From Arenibacter sp040216555 (lineage in GTDB: Bacteria > Bacteroidota > Bacteroidia > Flavobacteriales > Flavobacteriaceae), in assembly GCA_040216555.1 (NCBI GenBank), contig JAVJOW010000029.1:1-64000 (forward strand): 64,000 nucleotides of DNA, read 5' to 3'. A model generated the notes under the pieces. It was not told the DNA's origin. It saw only the letters and a list, made by a program, of their open reading frames with translations, and ran no database searches. How positions within the stretch are numbered: the first letter of the stretch is position 1; each line of letters starts with the position of its first letter. Made by a program: the position numbers and the translations under genes. Of the stretch, positions 27,143 to 36,869 are shown piece after piece.

Positions 27143-27535
27143 GGTTGGTTCTTTATATTTTTTTGAAAGTTAAACATTCTTCTTTTAATATTCAATAGGC
27201 AAATCTTCGTCTATTTTCTGAAATAAAAGTTTGAGGGTGCCAGAAGGGTTAATTCATTCAAAAATATACTTAAGCCTTATCAAAATCAAATTAAAGGAAA
27301 CCTAGAAAACTTCAGGTACGACGTCATCAATCCAGATAGGCATAAATGCACTTATTGTATGCAATCCCGTTTGTAGTCTTAACATTGAAGAAAATAATAT
27401 TGTATTGGAGAAGGCCATGAAAATAATTATAAGAGGGATTAATCCGTAAGAAGCCAAGGCCATCCTTGAATGCCAGCTTTAACCCATCCCAACCTTCTGC
27501 ACAGCTTCCTTGGGAAACCTATTACCTTAAACCGC
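27143..27535. other. 393 bp gap upstream of kbl end
   Basis: No gene. A short frame around 27310-27375 reads RYDVINPDRHKCTYCMQSRL and then stops; it resembles no named domain strongly enough to call and may be chance. No repeat family member was recognised. Confidence 0.35.
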
Positions 27536-28723
27536 CTAAATCACCTTGAGCGCCTTCCCTACTTTGGTAAAAGCCTCCACTGCCTTTTCCAAATGGTGCT
27601 GTTCATGGGCGGCGGACAATTGTACCCTAATTCTGGCTTTCCCTTTTGGAACAACCGGATAGAAAAAACCGATAACATATATTCCCTCTTCCAATAATTT
27701 GGCCGCAAACTCTTGGGCCAAAGGAGCTTCATAGAGCATTACCGGAACAATAGGATGGTCTCCAGGAACAATATCGAAACCAGCTTCGGTCATGGCGGAG
27801 CGGAAATATCTAGTATTTGCCTCCAACTTATCCCTAAGTGCTGTAGAAGAAGAAAGGAGGTCCAATACTTTTATGGAAGCCCCAACAATTGATGGTGCCA
27901 AGGTGTTCGAAAACAAATACGGCCTGGAACGTTGTCTTAGCATAGCTACAATTTCCTTTCTAGCTGCCGTAAATCCACCGGAGGCTCCCCCAAGTGCCTT
28001 GCCATAAGTCCCGGTGATGATATCGATCCTACCCATTACGTTTCTATATTCATGGGACCCACGGCCGGTGGCTCCCAAAAAACCAGTGGAGTGACATTCG
28101 TCTATCATGACCATAGCCTCATATTTATCCGCCAAATCGCAGATTTTATCCAATTGGGCAATGGTTCCATCCATAGAAAAGGAACCATCGGTCACAATCA
28201 ATATTCTTCGGGAACCTTTTGCTGCTTTCAATTGCTCCTCCAAATCCTGCATGGAATTATGCTCATACCTAAATCGTTTCGCCTTGCACAGCCTAATCCC
28301 ATCTATGATGGAAGCATGGTTCAGTGCATCGGAAATAATGGCGTCTTCAGGACCAAGAATGGGTTCGAACAATCCGCCGTTGGCATCGAATGCGGCGGCG
28401 TACAAGATACAGTCCTCCATTCCCAAAAACTCAGCGGTCTTGCGTTCCAATTCTTTGTGGATATCCTGGGTACCGCAAATAAAACGAACCGAAGACAAGC
28501 CATACCCATGGGTATCAATAGCTTCCTTTCCGGCCATTATAACCTCTGGATGGGCAGAAAGCCCCAAATAATTGTTGGCGCAAAAATTAAGGACCCCCTT
28601 GGTATTGGTGGTTTGAATCTCTGCCCCCTGGGGCGTTGTAATTATTCTTTCCTCTTTATAAAGTCCTTCGGCCTTAATAGCCTCAAGCTCTTTCTGTAAT
28701 TCGTTTTTTACTGTTGAATACAT
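27536..28723 (-). CDS. kbl: Glycine C-acetyltransferase (2-amino-3-ketobutyrate CoA ligase)
   Basis: 395 residues from the ATG at 28723; a start 9 codons upstream (MGNKKEKTD) is also open. It is a PLP enzyme of the alpha-oxoamine synthase family: NFCANNYLGLSAHPEV, SSVRFICGTQDIHKELE, DDCHSTGF-like MIDECHSTGFLG, and TGTYGKALGGASGGF with the PLP-binding Lys. It cleaves 2-amino-3-ketobutyrate with CoA into glycine and acetyl-CoA, the second step of threonine degradation. The preceding gene tdh makes that substrate (44-72 bp gap, same strand), and an Lrp-type regulator lies divergently upstream. Confidence 0.93.
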   Translation of the reverse strand: MYSTVKNELQKELEAIKAEGLYKEERIITTPQGAEIQTTNTKGVLNFCANNYLGLSAHPEVIMAGKEAIDTHGYGLSSVRFICGTQDIHKELERKTAEFLGMEDCILYAAAFDANGGLFEPILGPEDAIISDALNHASIIDGIRLCKAKRFRYEHNSMQDLEEQLKAAKGSRRILIVTDGSFSMDGTIAQLDKICDLADKYEAMVMIDECHSTGFLGATGRGSHEYRNVMGRIDIITGTYGKALGGASGGFTAARKEIVAMLRQRSRPYLFSNTLAPSIVGASIKVLDLLSSSTALRDKLEANTRYFRSAMTEAGFDIVPGDHPIVPVMLYEAPLAQEFAAKLLEEGIYVIGFFYPVVPKGKARIRVQLSAAHEQHHLEKAVEAFTKVGKALKVI

Positions 28724-28794
28724 GTCTGTTTTTTCTTTTTTATTGCCCAACCTAGGTCAAGGCAGTCTGTTTTGTTTAAATAGCCCTAACGGAT

Positions 28795-29745
28795 CTATTC
28801 ATGTGCTACGTATTGCTCTTTTAATTTTTCAATCATGGTGCTGACCATCGTTTGCAAATCGTATTCCGGTTTCCATCCCCAATCCAAGGTTGCCTCAACA
28901 TCATTTATGGATTTTGGCCATCTGGCAGCAATGTCCTGCCTGAAATCAGGCTCGTATTTCACCTTGAACTCTGGATAGTAATTACGGATTTCCGTTACAA
29001 TATCCTCTGGAGAAAAACTACTTCCGGCAAGATTATAAGACGTTCTAATCTTAATGTTCTTTTTAGGTGCCTCCATTAATTCCAAAGTAGCCCTGATAGC
29101 ATCATCCATAAAGATCATGGGCAAGGTAGTATCTTCATTTAGGAAACAGCTAAATTCCTCTTCCAAGACCGCCTTGTGAAAAATTTCAACTGCGTAATCC
29201 GTAGTACCCCCACCAGGCAATGATTGATAACCTATAACTCCTGGATAACGAAGAGACCTAACATCCAGTCCATATCTTAAAAAATAATACTGTGCCCATT
29301 GTTCTCCTGCCGCCTTGCTCATTCCGTACACTGTTGCAGGGTTGAGAAATGCGTTGTTGGGCGTATTCACCCAAGGCGCGTCTTCTCCAAAAACGGCAAT
29401 GGAACTTGGAAAAAAGACCTTGTCCAACTCATGGATTCTGGCTACTTCCAATACATTGAACAGCATCCTCATATTTAGATCCCAAGTCGCCAACGGATTT
29501 GCTTCTCCCATGGCCGACAAAATTGCTGCCAAATGATAAATTTGAGTAATCCCGTATTTGGAAACCACCTCGCTAAGTTGCATTCTATTGGTGGCATCCA
29601 AGACTTCAAATGTTCCCATGAAACCATCGGATTTCTTTAAATCCGAAGCTATCACATTGTCCAAACCATGACGGCGCTGTAACTCTTTTACAAGTACAGT
29701 TCCCAATTGCCCATTGGCACCGATTACTAGAACTTTTGCTTTCAT
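28795..29745 (-). CDS. L-threonine 3-dehydrogenase (NAD-dependent epimerase/dehydratase type)
   Basis: 316 residues. The short-chain Rossmann motif GANGQLGTVLVKEL and the catalytic YGMSKAAGEQW (Tyr and Lys) are clear; the substrate-binding region contains DYAVEIFHKAVLEEEFSCFLNEDT and LRYPGVIGY. This is the SDR-type threonine dehydrogenase of Bacteroidota and eukaryotes, distinct from the zinc-dependent E. coli Tdh. It oxidises threonine to 2-amino-3-ketobutyrate for kbl downstream. The promoter region (29746-29926) is shared with the divergent Lrp/AsnC gene. Confidence 0.92.
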   Translation of the reverse strand: MKAKVLVIGANGQLGTVLVKELQRRHGLDNVIASDLKKSDGFMGTFEVLDATNRMQLSEVVSKYGITQIYHLAAILSAMGEANPLATWDLNMRMLFNVLEVARIHELDKVFFPSSIAVFGEDAPWVNTPNNAFLNPATVYGMSKAAGEQWAQYYFLRYGLDVRSLRYPGVIGYQSLPGGGTTDYAVEIFHKAVLEEEFSCFLNEDTTLPMIFMDDAIRATLELMEAPKKNIKIRTSYNLAGSSFSPEDIVTEIRNYYPEFKVKYEPDFRQDIAARWPKSINDVEATLDWGWKPEYDLQTMVSTMIEKLKEQYVAHE

Positions 29746-29926
29746 AACGTAACGTTTTAACCTAATTGACGAAAGTGTTAATTACTATCAAATTTACTAA
29801 ATACGTTAACTAAAATTAAATAACTCAAATAATTAAGTAATTATCCCTGAATTATAACAATTAAAAAGTTTTATTTACTTTTATCAATATAAAAATATAA
29901 ATTTTGAAGTAATTATTCTGACCACT

Positions 29927-30388
29927 ATGGAGCAATTAGATCAAACCGATATAACCATTCTAAGGATTTTGCAAAAAGATTCCAAAAAAACGGCCAAGGA
30001 AATCGCTGCAATCCTCAATCTTACCCCCTCCCCTGTTTACGAGAGAGTCCGTAGACTGGAAAAACAAGGGGTTATAAAAAAATACGTGGCCATTTTGGAC
30101 AAAAAGCAAATAGACCGCTCCATAACCGTTATATGCCAAGTATCCATGCGGTATCATAACGAAGCCTTTATTGAAAAGTTTGAGGCACAGGTTCAGAGTT
30201 TGGACGAAGTGCAGGAGTGTTACCATTTAGCCGGACAGGTAGATTTTATACTAAAAATCCATACCAAAAGTCTGGAGGAATACCATGATTTTGTAAAGTC
30301 CAAACTCTCCAAAATTGAAAATATTGGAGTACTCAACAGTACCTTTGTATTGAAGGAAATAAAACATTCTTCGGAATATTACATTTAA
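29927..30388 (+). CDS. Lrp/AsnC family transcriptional regulator
   Basis: 153 residues: N-terminal winged helix (LDQTDITILRILQKDSKKTAKEIAAIL, LTPSPVYERVRRLEKQGVIKKYVAIL) and a C-terminal RAM/AsnC ligand-binding domain (VSMRYHNEAFIEKFEAQVQSLDEVQECYHLAGQVDFILKI). It is divergent from tdh-kbl across 181 bp that is strongly AT-rich, a typical Lrp-type binding setting, so autoregulation and amino acid-responsive control of threonine degradation are likely. No operator was identified. Confidence 0.92.
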   Translation: MEQLDQTDITILRILQKDSKKTAKEIAAILNLTPSPVYERVRRLEKQGVIKKYVAILDKKQIDRSITVICQVSMRYHNEAFIEKFEAQVQSLDEVQECYHLAGQVDFILKIHTKSLEEYHDFVKSKLSKIENIGVLNSTFVLKEIKHSSEYYI

Positions 30389-30481
30389 ATCCTACTGCTT
30401 TTCTAAATTTGTTTTAATACCGAAATTCAATATTTAAACTGCCATTTTACAGCAACCGACCATTACCATTTATTGAACATT

Positions 30482-31486
30482 ATGAAGATAGTAAGAACCG
30501 ATATGGAGCTCGAAACTCCATTTGTAGACCAAACACTTAGAGAAAAGGGACATGATCTGGTATTGCTCCCTGATGGGGTGTCAGAAGAAATCCTAATGAA
30601 CGAATTGGAGGATTGTGACATCCTATTAATGTGCTACACCCCAATTACCAAAAAAATCTTAGATTCCGCAAAAAGGCTCAAAGCAATAGTAAAATATGGG
30701 GTAGGAATTGATGCCATAGATATTCCGGCCGCCAACGCACAAGGCATAGTAGTGGTCAATATTCCTGAATACGCAGAGGAAACGGTCGCTGAAGGGGCAT
30801 TTGCAATGCTTATTGCGCTGGCCAAAAAGCTACCAATGCTACAAAAGCAAATGAACAGCAAAGCTTGGGTATGGCCAAGTAGCGAGTGGTTGGGCCTCGA
30901 TATTGCCGAAAAAACACTAGGTATCATTGGTTGTGGTAAAATTGGAAGCAGCATGGCAAGGATGGCAGGCTTGGGGTTTAGGGCAAAAGTTATTGGTTAT
31001 GACCCCAGCAAGACCAAAGAAGAATTGGCAAAAAGGGGAATTCAGAAATACGATGACCTTAAAAAAATGCTCAAGGAATGCGATTTTATTTCCCTTCATA
31101 GTGTTTTGAACAAAGAAACCAAACATCTCATAGGCGCCAAGGAATTTGCGGTGATGAAAAAAAACGCAATAATTATTAATTCTGCCAGAGGAGCACTAAT
31201 AGATGAATTGGCGCTTATGGATGCCTTGGAGAAAAAGCAAATTGCCGGTGCCGGACTTGACGTCTACAGTAAGGAGCCATTAAACAAAACGGACCATCCT
31301 ATGAAAAAGCTTTATGACATGGACAATGTTATCCTTCTCCCCCACTTGACTTTTTATACCCATGAAGCCATGCATAGGCTTGAAGTGGAGACCATAGATA
31401 GAATTACGGAGGTAATGGAAAATAGGCCGGTAACTATTAAATCCAAAGACCCTCGACTTCAGAATCAGCCCCAAGTAAAGCTATAA
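30482..31486 (+). CDS. D-2-hydroxyacid dehydrogenase, phosphoglycerate dehydrogenase-like
   Basis: 335 residues from the ATG at 30482 (a TTG three codons earlier is in frame). The family fold shows an N-terminal catalytic half (LLMCYTPITKKILDSAKRLKAIVKYGVG), a Rossmann motif (LGIIGCGKIGSSMARMAG) and the catalytic Arg (INSARGALIDE), Glu (YSKEPL) and His (LLPHLTF). Such enzymes reduce or oxidise 2-keto/2-hydroxy acids. Partner substrate unknown. It follows Lrp by 94 bp, may share its transcript, and is likely an independent sugar-acid or amino-acid-derived keto acid enzyme. Confidence 0.85.
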   Translation: MKIVRTDMELETPFVDQTLREKGHDLVLLPDGVSEEILMNELEDCDILLMCYTPITKKILDSAKRLKAIVKYGVGIDAIDIPAANAQGIVVVNIPEYAEETVAEGAFAMLIALAKKLPMLQKQMNSKAWVWPSSEWLGLDIAEKTLGIIGCGKIGSSMARMAGLGFRAKVIGYDPSKTKEELAKRGIQKYDDLKKMLKECDFISLHSVLNKETKHLIGAKEFAVMKKNAIIINSARGALIDELALMDALEKKQIAGAGLDVYSKEPLNKTDHPMKKLYDMDNVILLPHLTFYTHEAMHRLEVETIDRITEVMENRPVTIKSKDPRLQNQPQVKL

Positions 31487-31566
31487 ATTCATTTAGCTGT
31501 GTGAAACCATTTTGGTTATTGAAATATTCCATCCAATGGTGCTGTGGTATTCAATAAATGGTAACA

Positions 31567-31860
31567 TCAGACCATTGGTTCGTAGTCTATTTCCAGAAAT
31601 TTTTCAACGTACTTGGCCCAATAGGTTTTTACAAACTTGGTATGGTCAGGATGTAAATTATAGACCTGATAGGCCGCCATGTTGTGGAATTCCATTGACA
31701 AACCATAATCATAATCGTTCTTCTTCCCTATTTGTCTCAAGGATTGAAAATTGTGGACTCCAGGTATCAAGGCCAATTTGGCCGCTGCGGAAAGAAACTC
31801 TTTTTCTTCAGGAGAGCCTTTGGGGTATTTTAACTTGAGTACTACTGTGTGTTGGATCAT
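31567..31860 (-). CDS. Dabb family (stress-responsive A/B barrel) protein
   Basis: 97 residues. IQHTVVLKLKYPKGSPEEKEFLSAAAKLALIPGVHNFQSLRQIGKKNDYDYGLSMEFHNMAAYQVYNLHPDHTKFVKTYW matches the dimeric alpha-beta barrel Dabb domain, with the conserved central His in HPDHTKF. Function is unknown for most members. It is the last gene of a minus-strand run after the toroid-type protein and the two-lobed hydrolase, with 40 bp between it and the next gene. Confidence 0.85.
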   Translation of the reverse strand: MIQHTVVLKLKYPKGSPEEKEFLSAAAKLALIPGVHNFQSLRQIGKKNDYDYGLSMEFHNMAAYQVYNLHPDHTKFVKTYWAKYVEKFLEIDYEPMV

Positions 31861-31900
31861 AAACTGGAATTTAGATTTATATATAGCTCTATGTATGCAA

Positions 31901-33511
31901 CTAATATACTACCATCCTTTTGTTATCCTCTATTACAATATCAATGCCATCTATCAGCTGGTTGCCATGATATTTAGTAGGTTCGAACTGGTCATAATCC
32001 TGTAATGTATATTCCCGATCCTTATCTGCCGTAAACCACTCAGGAAATTGATTGATTCTGGACCAATCCATAGGCAATTTCATATTTGTCCTATGTCTGG
32101 GCTTATCAAAATAAAGCTTTCCCTTCCAAGGCTTTCCTGATTTTATAGAGATCAATAAAGAATCCCCCTTTTGCTCCGCTCCTAGCAACAGGTCATCTCT
32201 CCAAGGCTTTACATACAAACCCTTACTTTTCCATAAATTATACATAATGCTGGTCCTGGCAAAATTACCATCACCATGCCAGCCCTCTATTATGCCGCTT
32301 TCCTGCTGCATGGCCCACATTACTTTTATTTCACTGTCCATCCATTTGGCAATGGAAGGATCCGGAATTCGGTTGTATAAATTTAGGGCTCCTTCTATGG
32401 CATCCGCATACCCATCGGCACTGCCCTTTTCCCAATCATAATTGGTGTATTTGTTGAGGTTGGAATATATCTTCAATATGGCTTCCTTATACTTTGGATC
32501 CTTATCCAACATATAAATAGCATAAAATCCATTAAGGGTATAACCCCAATTATCCGCCGGGCGGGCCTGTACAATTTCTCCAGTTTGAGGATTTATCGCA
32601 TCATAAAATAATCCGTCCCCATTTCTACCAACTTCCAAAATCCTGTCCATCATTTCATGTAATGGTTTTCTGTAGACTTCCCTTTTATTCGGCCTGACAA
32701 AGCTAATGGAAACATACAATTCACATAAGCCTGATATTAACTCACACCCATGATCTCGCAGCCTAAGATATTCCAGGTTCTTTGTGGGGTGGTGGTCACC
32801 CAATAGATAATAATCCCCAATAATTATGGCCCAATCCAAGAACGTTTCATCGCCGGTCATCCAGTAAATTCGGGAAAGAATTTGTAGCAATTCGCCATTC
32901 ACCTCTTCCCGTGTTGCATTGGAACCATCCCTAGATATCCCATCGGCAACATTTACTTCCTTTTTCAAATCGTACAGCATCTCCATCATTCTATCCGACC
33001 ATGGACTTTTCCCTAACCATTCCGTAAGGGGCAGCAAGCCATCCTTGATATACTCCGAAGTCCCAAAAATAATTTCGGGCATATCCAATTTTTCATTTTG
33101 AAAATCCTTTTTAGAAAATGAATAGGTATCGGGAAGGGTGTTCACTCTAGAAGTGAGTTTTTTTTCGGAATGTAACATATCCAACATGGTCCCATCAAAT
33201 AAGTCCTGGTCAGTGAAAAAAGAAGTCAGTACCATAAATGGATAATTATCGGCAGCAGCATCTTTTGCATTCCAAATATCCCTATCAGTATCAAGATTTC
33301 TTGGAATTAGGCCCGATTCGGGATCAGCCTCCTGCAGCCAACCACGAACAAAGTCTTTACTCCTAATAAAACCCTCACTGGCCAAAATAGCATTTTCATG
33401 TGCTTTGGCCAATAGAAGGCTATCCCCTTCAGTCATACTTGTAACAGGATGAGCATCTTTGCAGGCTACTAAGCTTAAAATTACTGCTATTGGAAATAGA
33501 TATATTCTCAT
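31901..33511 (-). CDS. Six-hairpin (alpha/alpha toroid) glycosidase-like lipoprotein
   Basis: 536 residues with a lipoprotein signal (IAVILSLVAC). The body is helix-rich with repeated aromatic-acidic clusters (WLQEADPESGLIPRNLD, DRDIWNAKDAAADNYPFMV, GDETFLDWAIIIGDYYLLGDHHP, DGLFYDAINPQTGEIVQARPADNWGYTLNGFYAIY). The pattern fits a six-hairpin glycosidase or uronic-acid processing enzyme, but no named family is certain. A beta-like C-terminus follows. It lies 16 bp after a two-lobed hydrolase in the same operon. Function is uncertain; a role in polysaccharide-derived oligomers is inferred from neighbours. Confidence 0.75.
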   Translation of the reverse strand: MRIYLFPIAVILSLVACKDAHPVTSMTEGDSLLLAKAHENAILASEGFIRSKDFVRGWLQEADPESGLIPRNLDTDRDIWNAKDAAADNYPFMVLTSFFTDQDLFDGTMLDMLHSEKKLTSRVNTLPDTYSFSKKDFQNEKLDMPEIIFGTSEYIKDGLLPLTEWLGKSPWSDRMMEMLYDLKKEVNVADGISRDGSNATREEVNGELLQILSRIYWMTGDETFLDWAIIIGDYYLLGDHHPTKNLEYLRLRDHGCELISGLCELYVSISFVRPNKREVYRKPLHEMMDRILEVGRNGDGLFYDAINPQTGEIVQARPADNWGYTLNGFYAIYMLDKDPKYKEAILKIYSNLNKYTNYDWEKGSADGYADAIEGALNLYNRIPDPSIAKWMDSEIKVMWAMQQESGIIEGWHGDGNFARTSIMYNLWKSKGLYVKPWRDDLLLGAEQKGDSLLISIKSGKPWKGKLYFDKPRHRTNMKLPMDWSRINQFPEWFTADKDREYTLQDYDQFEPTKYHGNQLIDGIDIVIEDNKRMVVY

Positions 33512-33527
33512 GATACTATCGATTATT

Positions 33528-35723
33528 TTATGGGTAAACCCTTAAATCGGATATGAATTTATCCAAGGAATCCATTGCTCCTGCCCCAGAATTAATTTTT
33601 TCAATAGAAAAGCTGTTGGCCTTGTTCATAGATCTATAATGTTCCTTCACAAAATCATACGACTGTAAGTACCCAGAATCCATAGCTTCTTCATCCGTCT
33701 CCTGAACCAACATTAACTTTCGTGGGACAAAGGCTGCCGACAGATCCGGAAGATCGTAATTGGGCAAGGCACCGGCAACAGTGAACGGAATATGTTCCGG
33801 CTTATAGCTTTTTTCCGAAACAACAGATTCAAATGAGAGCATAGGATCCAAAAACAGCATGCCTTTAAAATCTACCCCTAAGGCCGCTGCATGCAACAAA
33901 CTAGAATTAAAGCCCCCTTTGGATATACCCATAAGTTCCTTGTTATTCAATTCCATTTCTTCCTTGCAAAACTGAATCAGGGTTGTTATGGCCTCCGCAT
34001 GTAGGGCTACCGTACTTTTTCCGTTCAAAATACCGGCAAACCATTGATTATAAGAGGTATTTTCAAAATAGGCATCTCCTATTAAATACCCTGGCCCCAA
34101 TTCCCCAAAACCTGGCAAGTCGGGCACAATTACCATTACCCCCTTTTTAACCAGGTGGATTGGTACGGCATAGGCATCGTCCGATTCCTTGTCCGCTATA
34201 TTATCCAGATAGAGGGCGGATAGCTTGGTGGTTTGTTTGGGCACAAAGGCCACAAAAGGAAGAATATTGTCCCCGGGCTGTTCTATCAAATACTTATTAA
34301 GGTAATACGATTCAAATTCCGTCTGTCCGGAAAAAATCAATTTGCCTTTCTTGGCACCTTGGGTATAGCCCGAAATTTGCTTTACCTTTTGTTTTAGGTC
34401 TATTAAATGCTGGTCCATATTCTTTCTATCCCCATTCAGTACCTCCATATTCTTGTTGGCCACGTCGCTATTCACATCGAACAAAAATTTGCTGCCTACA
34501 GATGTTGAAAGCTGCCCCGTTGCCGTAACATACAATTCTTCCTCCGGAAAAATAGAAACTTCCTCATCCTTGGAATTGCCCGGATTTCCCAAATGTTTTT
34601 GAAAAAAAGCATACATGGCTTCCCTGTTTCTTTGTGTAGATTGATGTCCTGCATTGTCCTCCACCATCATGAGATTTTCCGACATGTCAAAGGCTTTGTA
34701 GGCCAATTTAGCTTCCTCATAAGTGTCCCGAGCCCCCTGAATACTAAAAATATCTCTTGTTGTGGTGATCAACAAAGTTGGTTTGGGTGCCCTTACCTCA
34801 AAAAGATCGGCATGGTCCAAACCCAGTTGAATACCTTTTGGAAAGTTCTGCTCCGCATCCTGAGGCCCTCCAGATTTTAATTGATATTCCATTGTGGTTA
34901 TATAACATTCCGGAGCAGCTGCTTTGATTCGCTCATCAAAGGCAGCAATGTGGGAAGACTGGGTACCCCCTCCGGACCTGCCAGTGATGCCAATCCGGTC
35001 TGGATCTACTTCTTTACGGGTAAGCAAATAATCAACTGCCCTTATCCCGTCCCATATCATATATTTGGCAGTGGAGGCTCCATTTATAAAAAGCTGTGCC
35101 CCCGGATAGGAATGTTCGCAGGTAGGACTAAAACGCGATTTCCCTTCCTTTTCTTCAAAATATTGTAATCTTTCCCCTTGCCCATAGGGGTCAAATGCAA
35201 AAACGGCAAACCCTTTTTTTACCAGATTGAGAATAACGTGTTGATAGATATCACTTCTGAATCCTAAATCGCTATGGCCACTGCAATAAATAATAGTGGG
35301 CAACTCCCTTTTTTTTCCTTGGGGAATAAAAAATGCAGCCGTAACCTTTACTCCTGGCATGGATTCAAAATACATCTTTTCAACGCTATACCCCTCTTTT
35401 TTAATTCTTTTGGTGATAACCGGATTTAGGTTAGTCTTTGGAGGAAATGGCCCTACGGACTCCATCAATTTATTTTTTACCAATTGCTGCCTTTCAGTCC
35501 AATCTTCTTGGGTACGCAACATTGAAATGGATTCCTTTCTTTTTTCGATACTTTCAAAAGAAAGTTCAGCTTGCTGTTTGTAAAGCAAATTTTCGGCATC
35601 AGAATAATACTTCCAAAAATCCAAGACGGAATAATTGGTTTGGGACGAACCCAGGTAGGGAACTAATAAAAACATTAGAAATACTCCAAGGTTAAGGGCC
35701 TGATATTTAAATCTTTTGAACAT
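33528..35723 (-). CDS. Two-lobed secreted alpha/beta hydrolase (acetyl xylan esterase-like)
   Basis: 731 residues with a signal peptide (LGVFLMFLLVPYLGSSQ). First lobe: residues about 110-380 with YCSGHSDLGFRSD and the elbow GITGRSGGGTQSS (Ser250), and later GHQSTQRNREAMYAFF for the His. Second lobe: residues about 450-731 contain VPDLPGFGELGPGYLIG and a second elbow-like GISKGGFNSSLLH, but the acid-His pair is not obvious. This arrangement matches secreted acetyl xylan esterase-type proteins of the Bacteroidota. The second lobe may be degenerate. Same operon as the toroid-type lipoprotein and Dabb genes. Confidence 0.85.
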   Translation of the reverse strand: MFKRFKYQALNLGVFLMFLLVPYLGSSQTNYSVLDFWKYYSDAENLLYKQQAELSFESIEKRKESISMLRTQEDWTERQQLVKNKLMESVGPFPPKTNLNPVITKRIKKEGYSVEKMYFESMPGVKVTAAFFIPQGKKRELPTIIYCSGHSDLGFRSDIYQHVILNLVKKGFAVFAFDPYGQGERLQYFEEKEGKSRFSPTCEHSYPGAQLFINGASTAKYMIWDGIRAVDYLLTRKEVDPDRIGITGRSGGGTQSSHIAAFDERIKAAAPECYITTMEYQLKSGGPQDAEQNFPKGIQLGLDHADLFEVRAPKPTLLITTTRDIFSIQGARDTYEEAKLAYKAFDMSENLMMVEDNAGHQSTQRNREAMYAFFQKHLGNPGNSKDEEVSIFPEEELYVTATGQLSTSVGSKFLFDVNSDVANKNMEVLNGDRKNMDQHLIDLKQKVKQISGYTQGAKKGKLIFSGQTEFESYYLNKYLIEQPGDNILPFVAFVPKQTTKLSALYLDNIADKESDDAYAVPIHLVKKGVMVIVPDLPGFGELGPGYLIGDAYFENTSYNQWFAGILNGKSTVALHAEAITTLIQFCKEEMELNNKELMGISKGGFNSSLLHAAALGVDFKGMLFLDPMLSFESVVSEKSYKPEHIPFTVAGALPNYDLPDLSAAFVPRKLMLVQETDEEAMDSGYLQSYDFVKEHYRSMNKANSFSIEKINSGAGAMDSLDKFISDLRVYP

Positions 35724-35938
35724 AATCGGATTTTGGATAAAAAAAATGAAAAAATCAGTTCCAAGATAGAAATTTAATCGTTTAAACTATAAAAAATGCC
35801 CATATTTACAATTCAAAGCAGTAGGCTAAAGGCCACATCTGTTGAAATTAAATTTGCATATCTTGGTTTTACTTTTGCTTATGGCAATAGTAATCTGTAA
35901 CCAGCTAAAAAGTTGATAATAATTAAATTGATATTGCT

Positions 35939-36865
35939 TTGAACACACTAGTTCTATTTTTTAGGTTTATTTTAATGGCCTACCTATTGATACAGCCTGT
36001 GCTAGGCTTGGGTCAGCATGTTGAAAATGTACCGCAAGCTTTTGACGCCCTAAGTTCGGAACCGGAAGTGATTTTAATCAACAATAAAATTAAAGTCCCT
36101 CACCGCCAGGGTCATTTTCAGGGGGTGCAACACATCAATAAAAACGGGACCGAAAAAATTTTTATTTCGGGGAGTTCCAGATCCCAGGCCTACGTTTTAC
36201 TGATAGACCTGACAACGCTAAAATCAGAAACCCTAATTCCCTTAATGAAAGATCCGTACCGACATGCCGGGGGAATTCAGGTTAGCGAACCTTATTTAAT
36301 TGTGGGGATAGAAGACAATATTATAAAAACCACTTCTAAAGTCTGCCTATACAATTTCCAAAACAATGCTTTGGTCCAGGCCCAACCTAGCATCACCATA
36401 AACCGGGAAGGTGAGGCCAAGCGACATACAGCTGGAGCAACGGGCTTACTGGCCATGGAAGAAGGATATTTAGCGGTAGTGGCCAATTGGGACTCCCGCA
36501 ATTGGGATTTCTACCACATAGCACCTGAAAAAGGGAAACAGGAATTACTTTATAGTTTTGAGGCTCCCCAAGATTGGGGCAGTTATCAATCCATCAATCT
36601 TATTAAGGATGCATCCGCCATCTATGCCATTGGATTTTATAAAAAAGATATGATTGGGACTGCCGATTTGATGCTTGTTAGTAAACTAGGGTCCTTTGAG
36701 CCCATCATGGAGAAAATCCGTTCCAAAACCTTTAACTGTAAGAAGGGGGTCGATTTTAATTCGGCCGTAGGGCTACAGGTGGATCAAGAAGGAAAACTAC
36801 ATTTTTGGGCTACCCAAGCAGATTCTGCAAAGGAAATTGCCATAAACAAATTTAGTCAGCCATAA
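35939..36865 (+). CDS. Secreted protein of unknown function, likely propeller-like
   Basis: 308 residues from a TTG start, chosen because an ATG 12 codons downstream would give an incomplete signal peptide; the N-terminus then reads as a signal peptide (LVLFFRFILMAYLLIQPVLGLGQ). The body has WD/propeller-like strand repeats (HFQGVQHINKNGTEKIFISGSSRSQAYVLLID, GYLAVVANWDSRNWDFYHI). No motif identifies an activity. It is followed after 4 bp by the heparinase II/III-like gene, so the two form an operon and may act together on a glycan. Confidence 0.75.
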   Translation: MNTLVLFFRFILMAYLLIQPVLGLGQHVENVPQAFDALSSEPEVILINNKIKVPHRQGHFQGVQHINKNGTEKIFISGSSRSQAYVLLIDLTTLKSETLIPLMKDPYRHAGGIQVSEPYLIVGIEDNIIKTTSKVCLYNFQNNALVQAQPSITINREGEAKRHTAGATGLLAMEEGYLAVVANWDSRNWDFYHIAPEKGKQELLYSFEAPQDWGSYQSINLIKDASAIYAIGFYKKDMIGTADLMLVSKLGSFEPIMEKIRSKTFNCKKGVDFNSAVGLQVDQEGKLHFWATQADSAKEIAINKFSQP

Positions 36866-36869
36866 GACC

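Noticed and set aside
27310..27375. Short frame with CTYC resembling a radical SAM or ferredoxin motif
   Set aside because: Too short, followed by a stop, and no other domain residues; chance similarity cannot be excluded.
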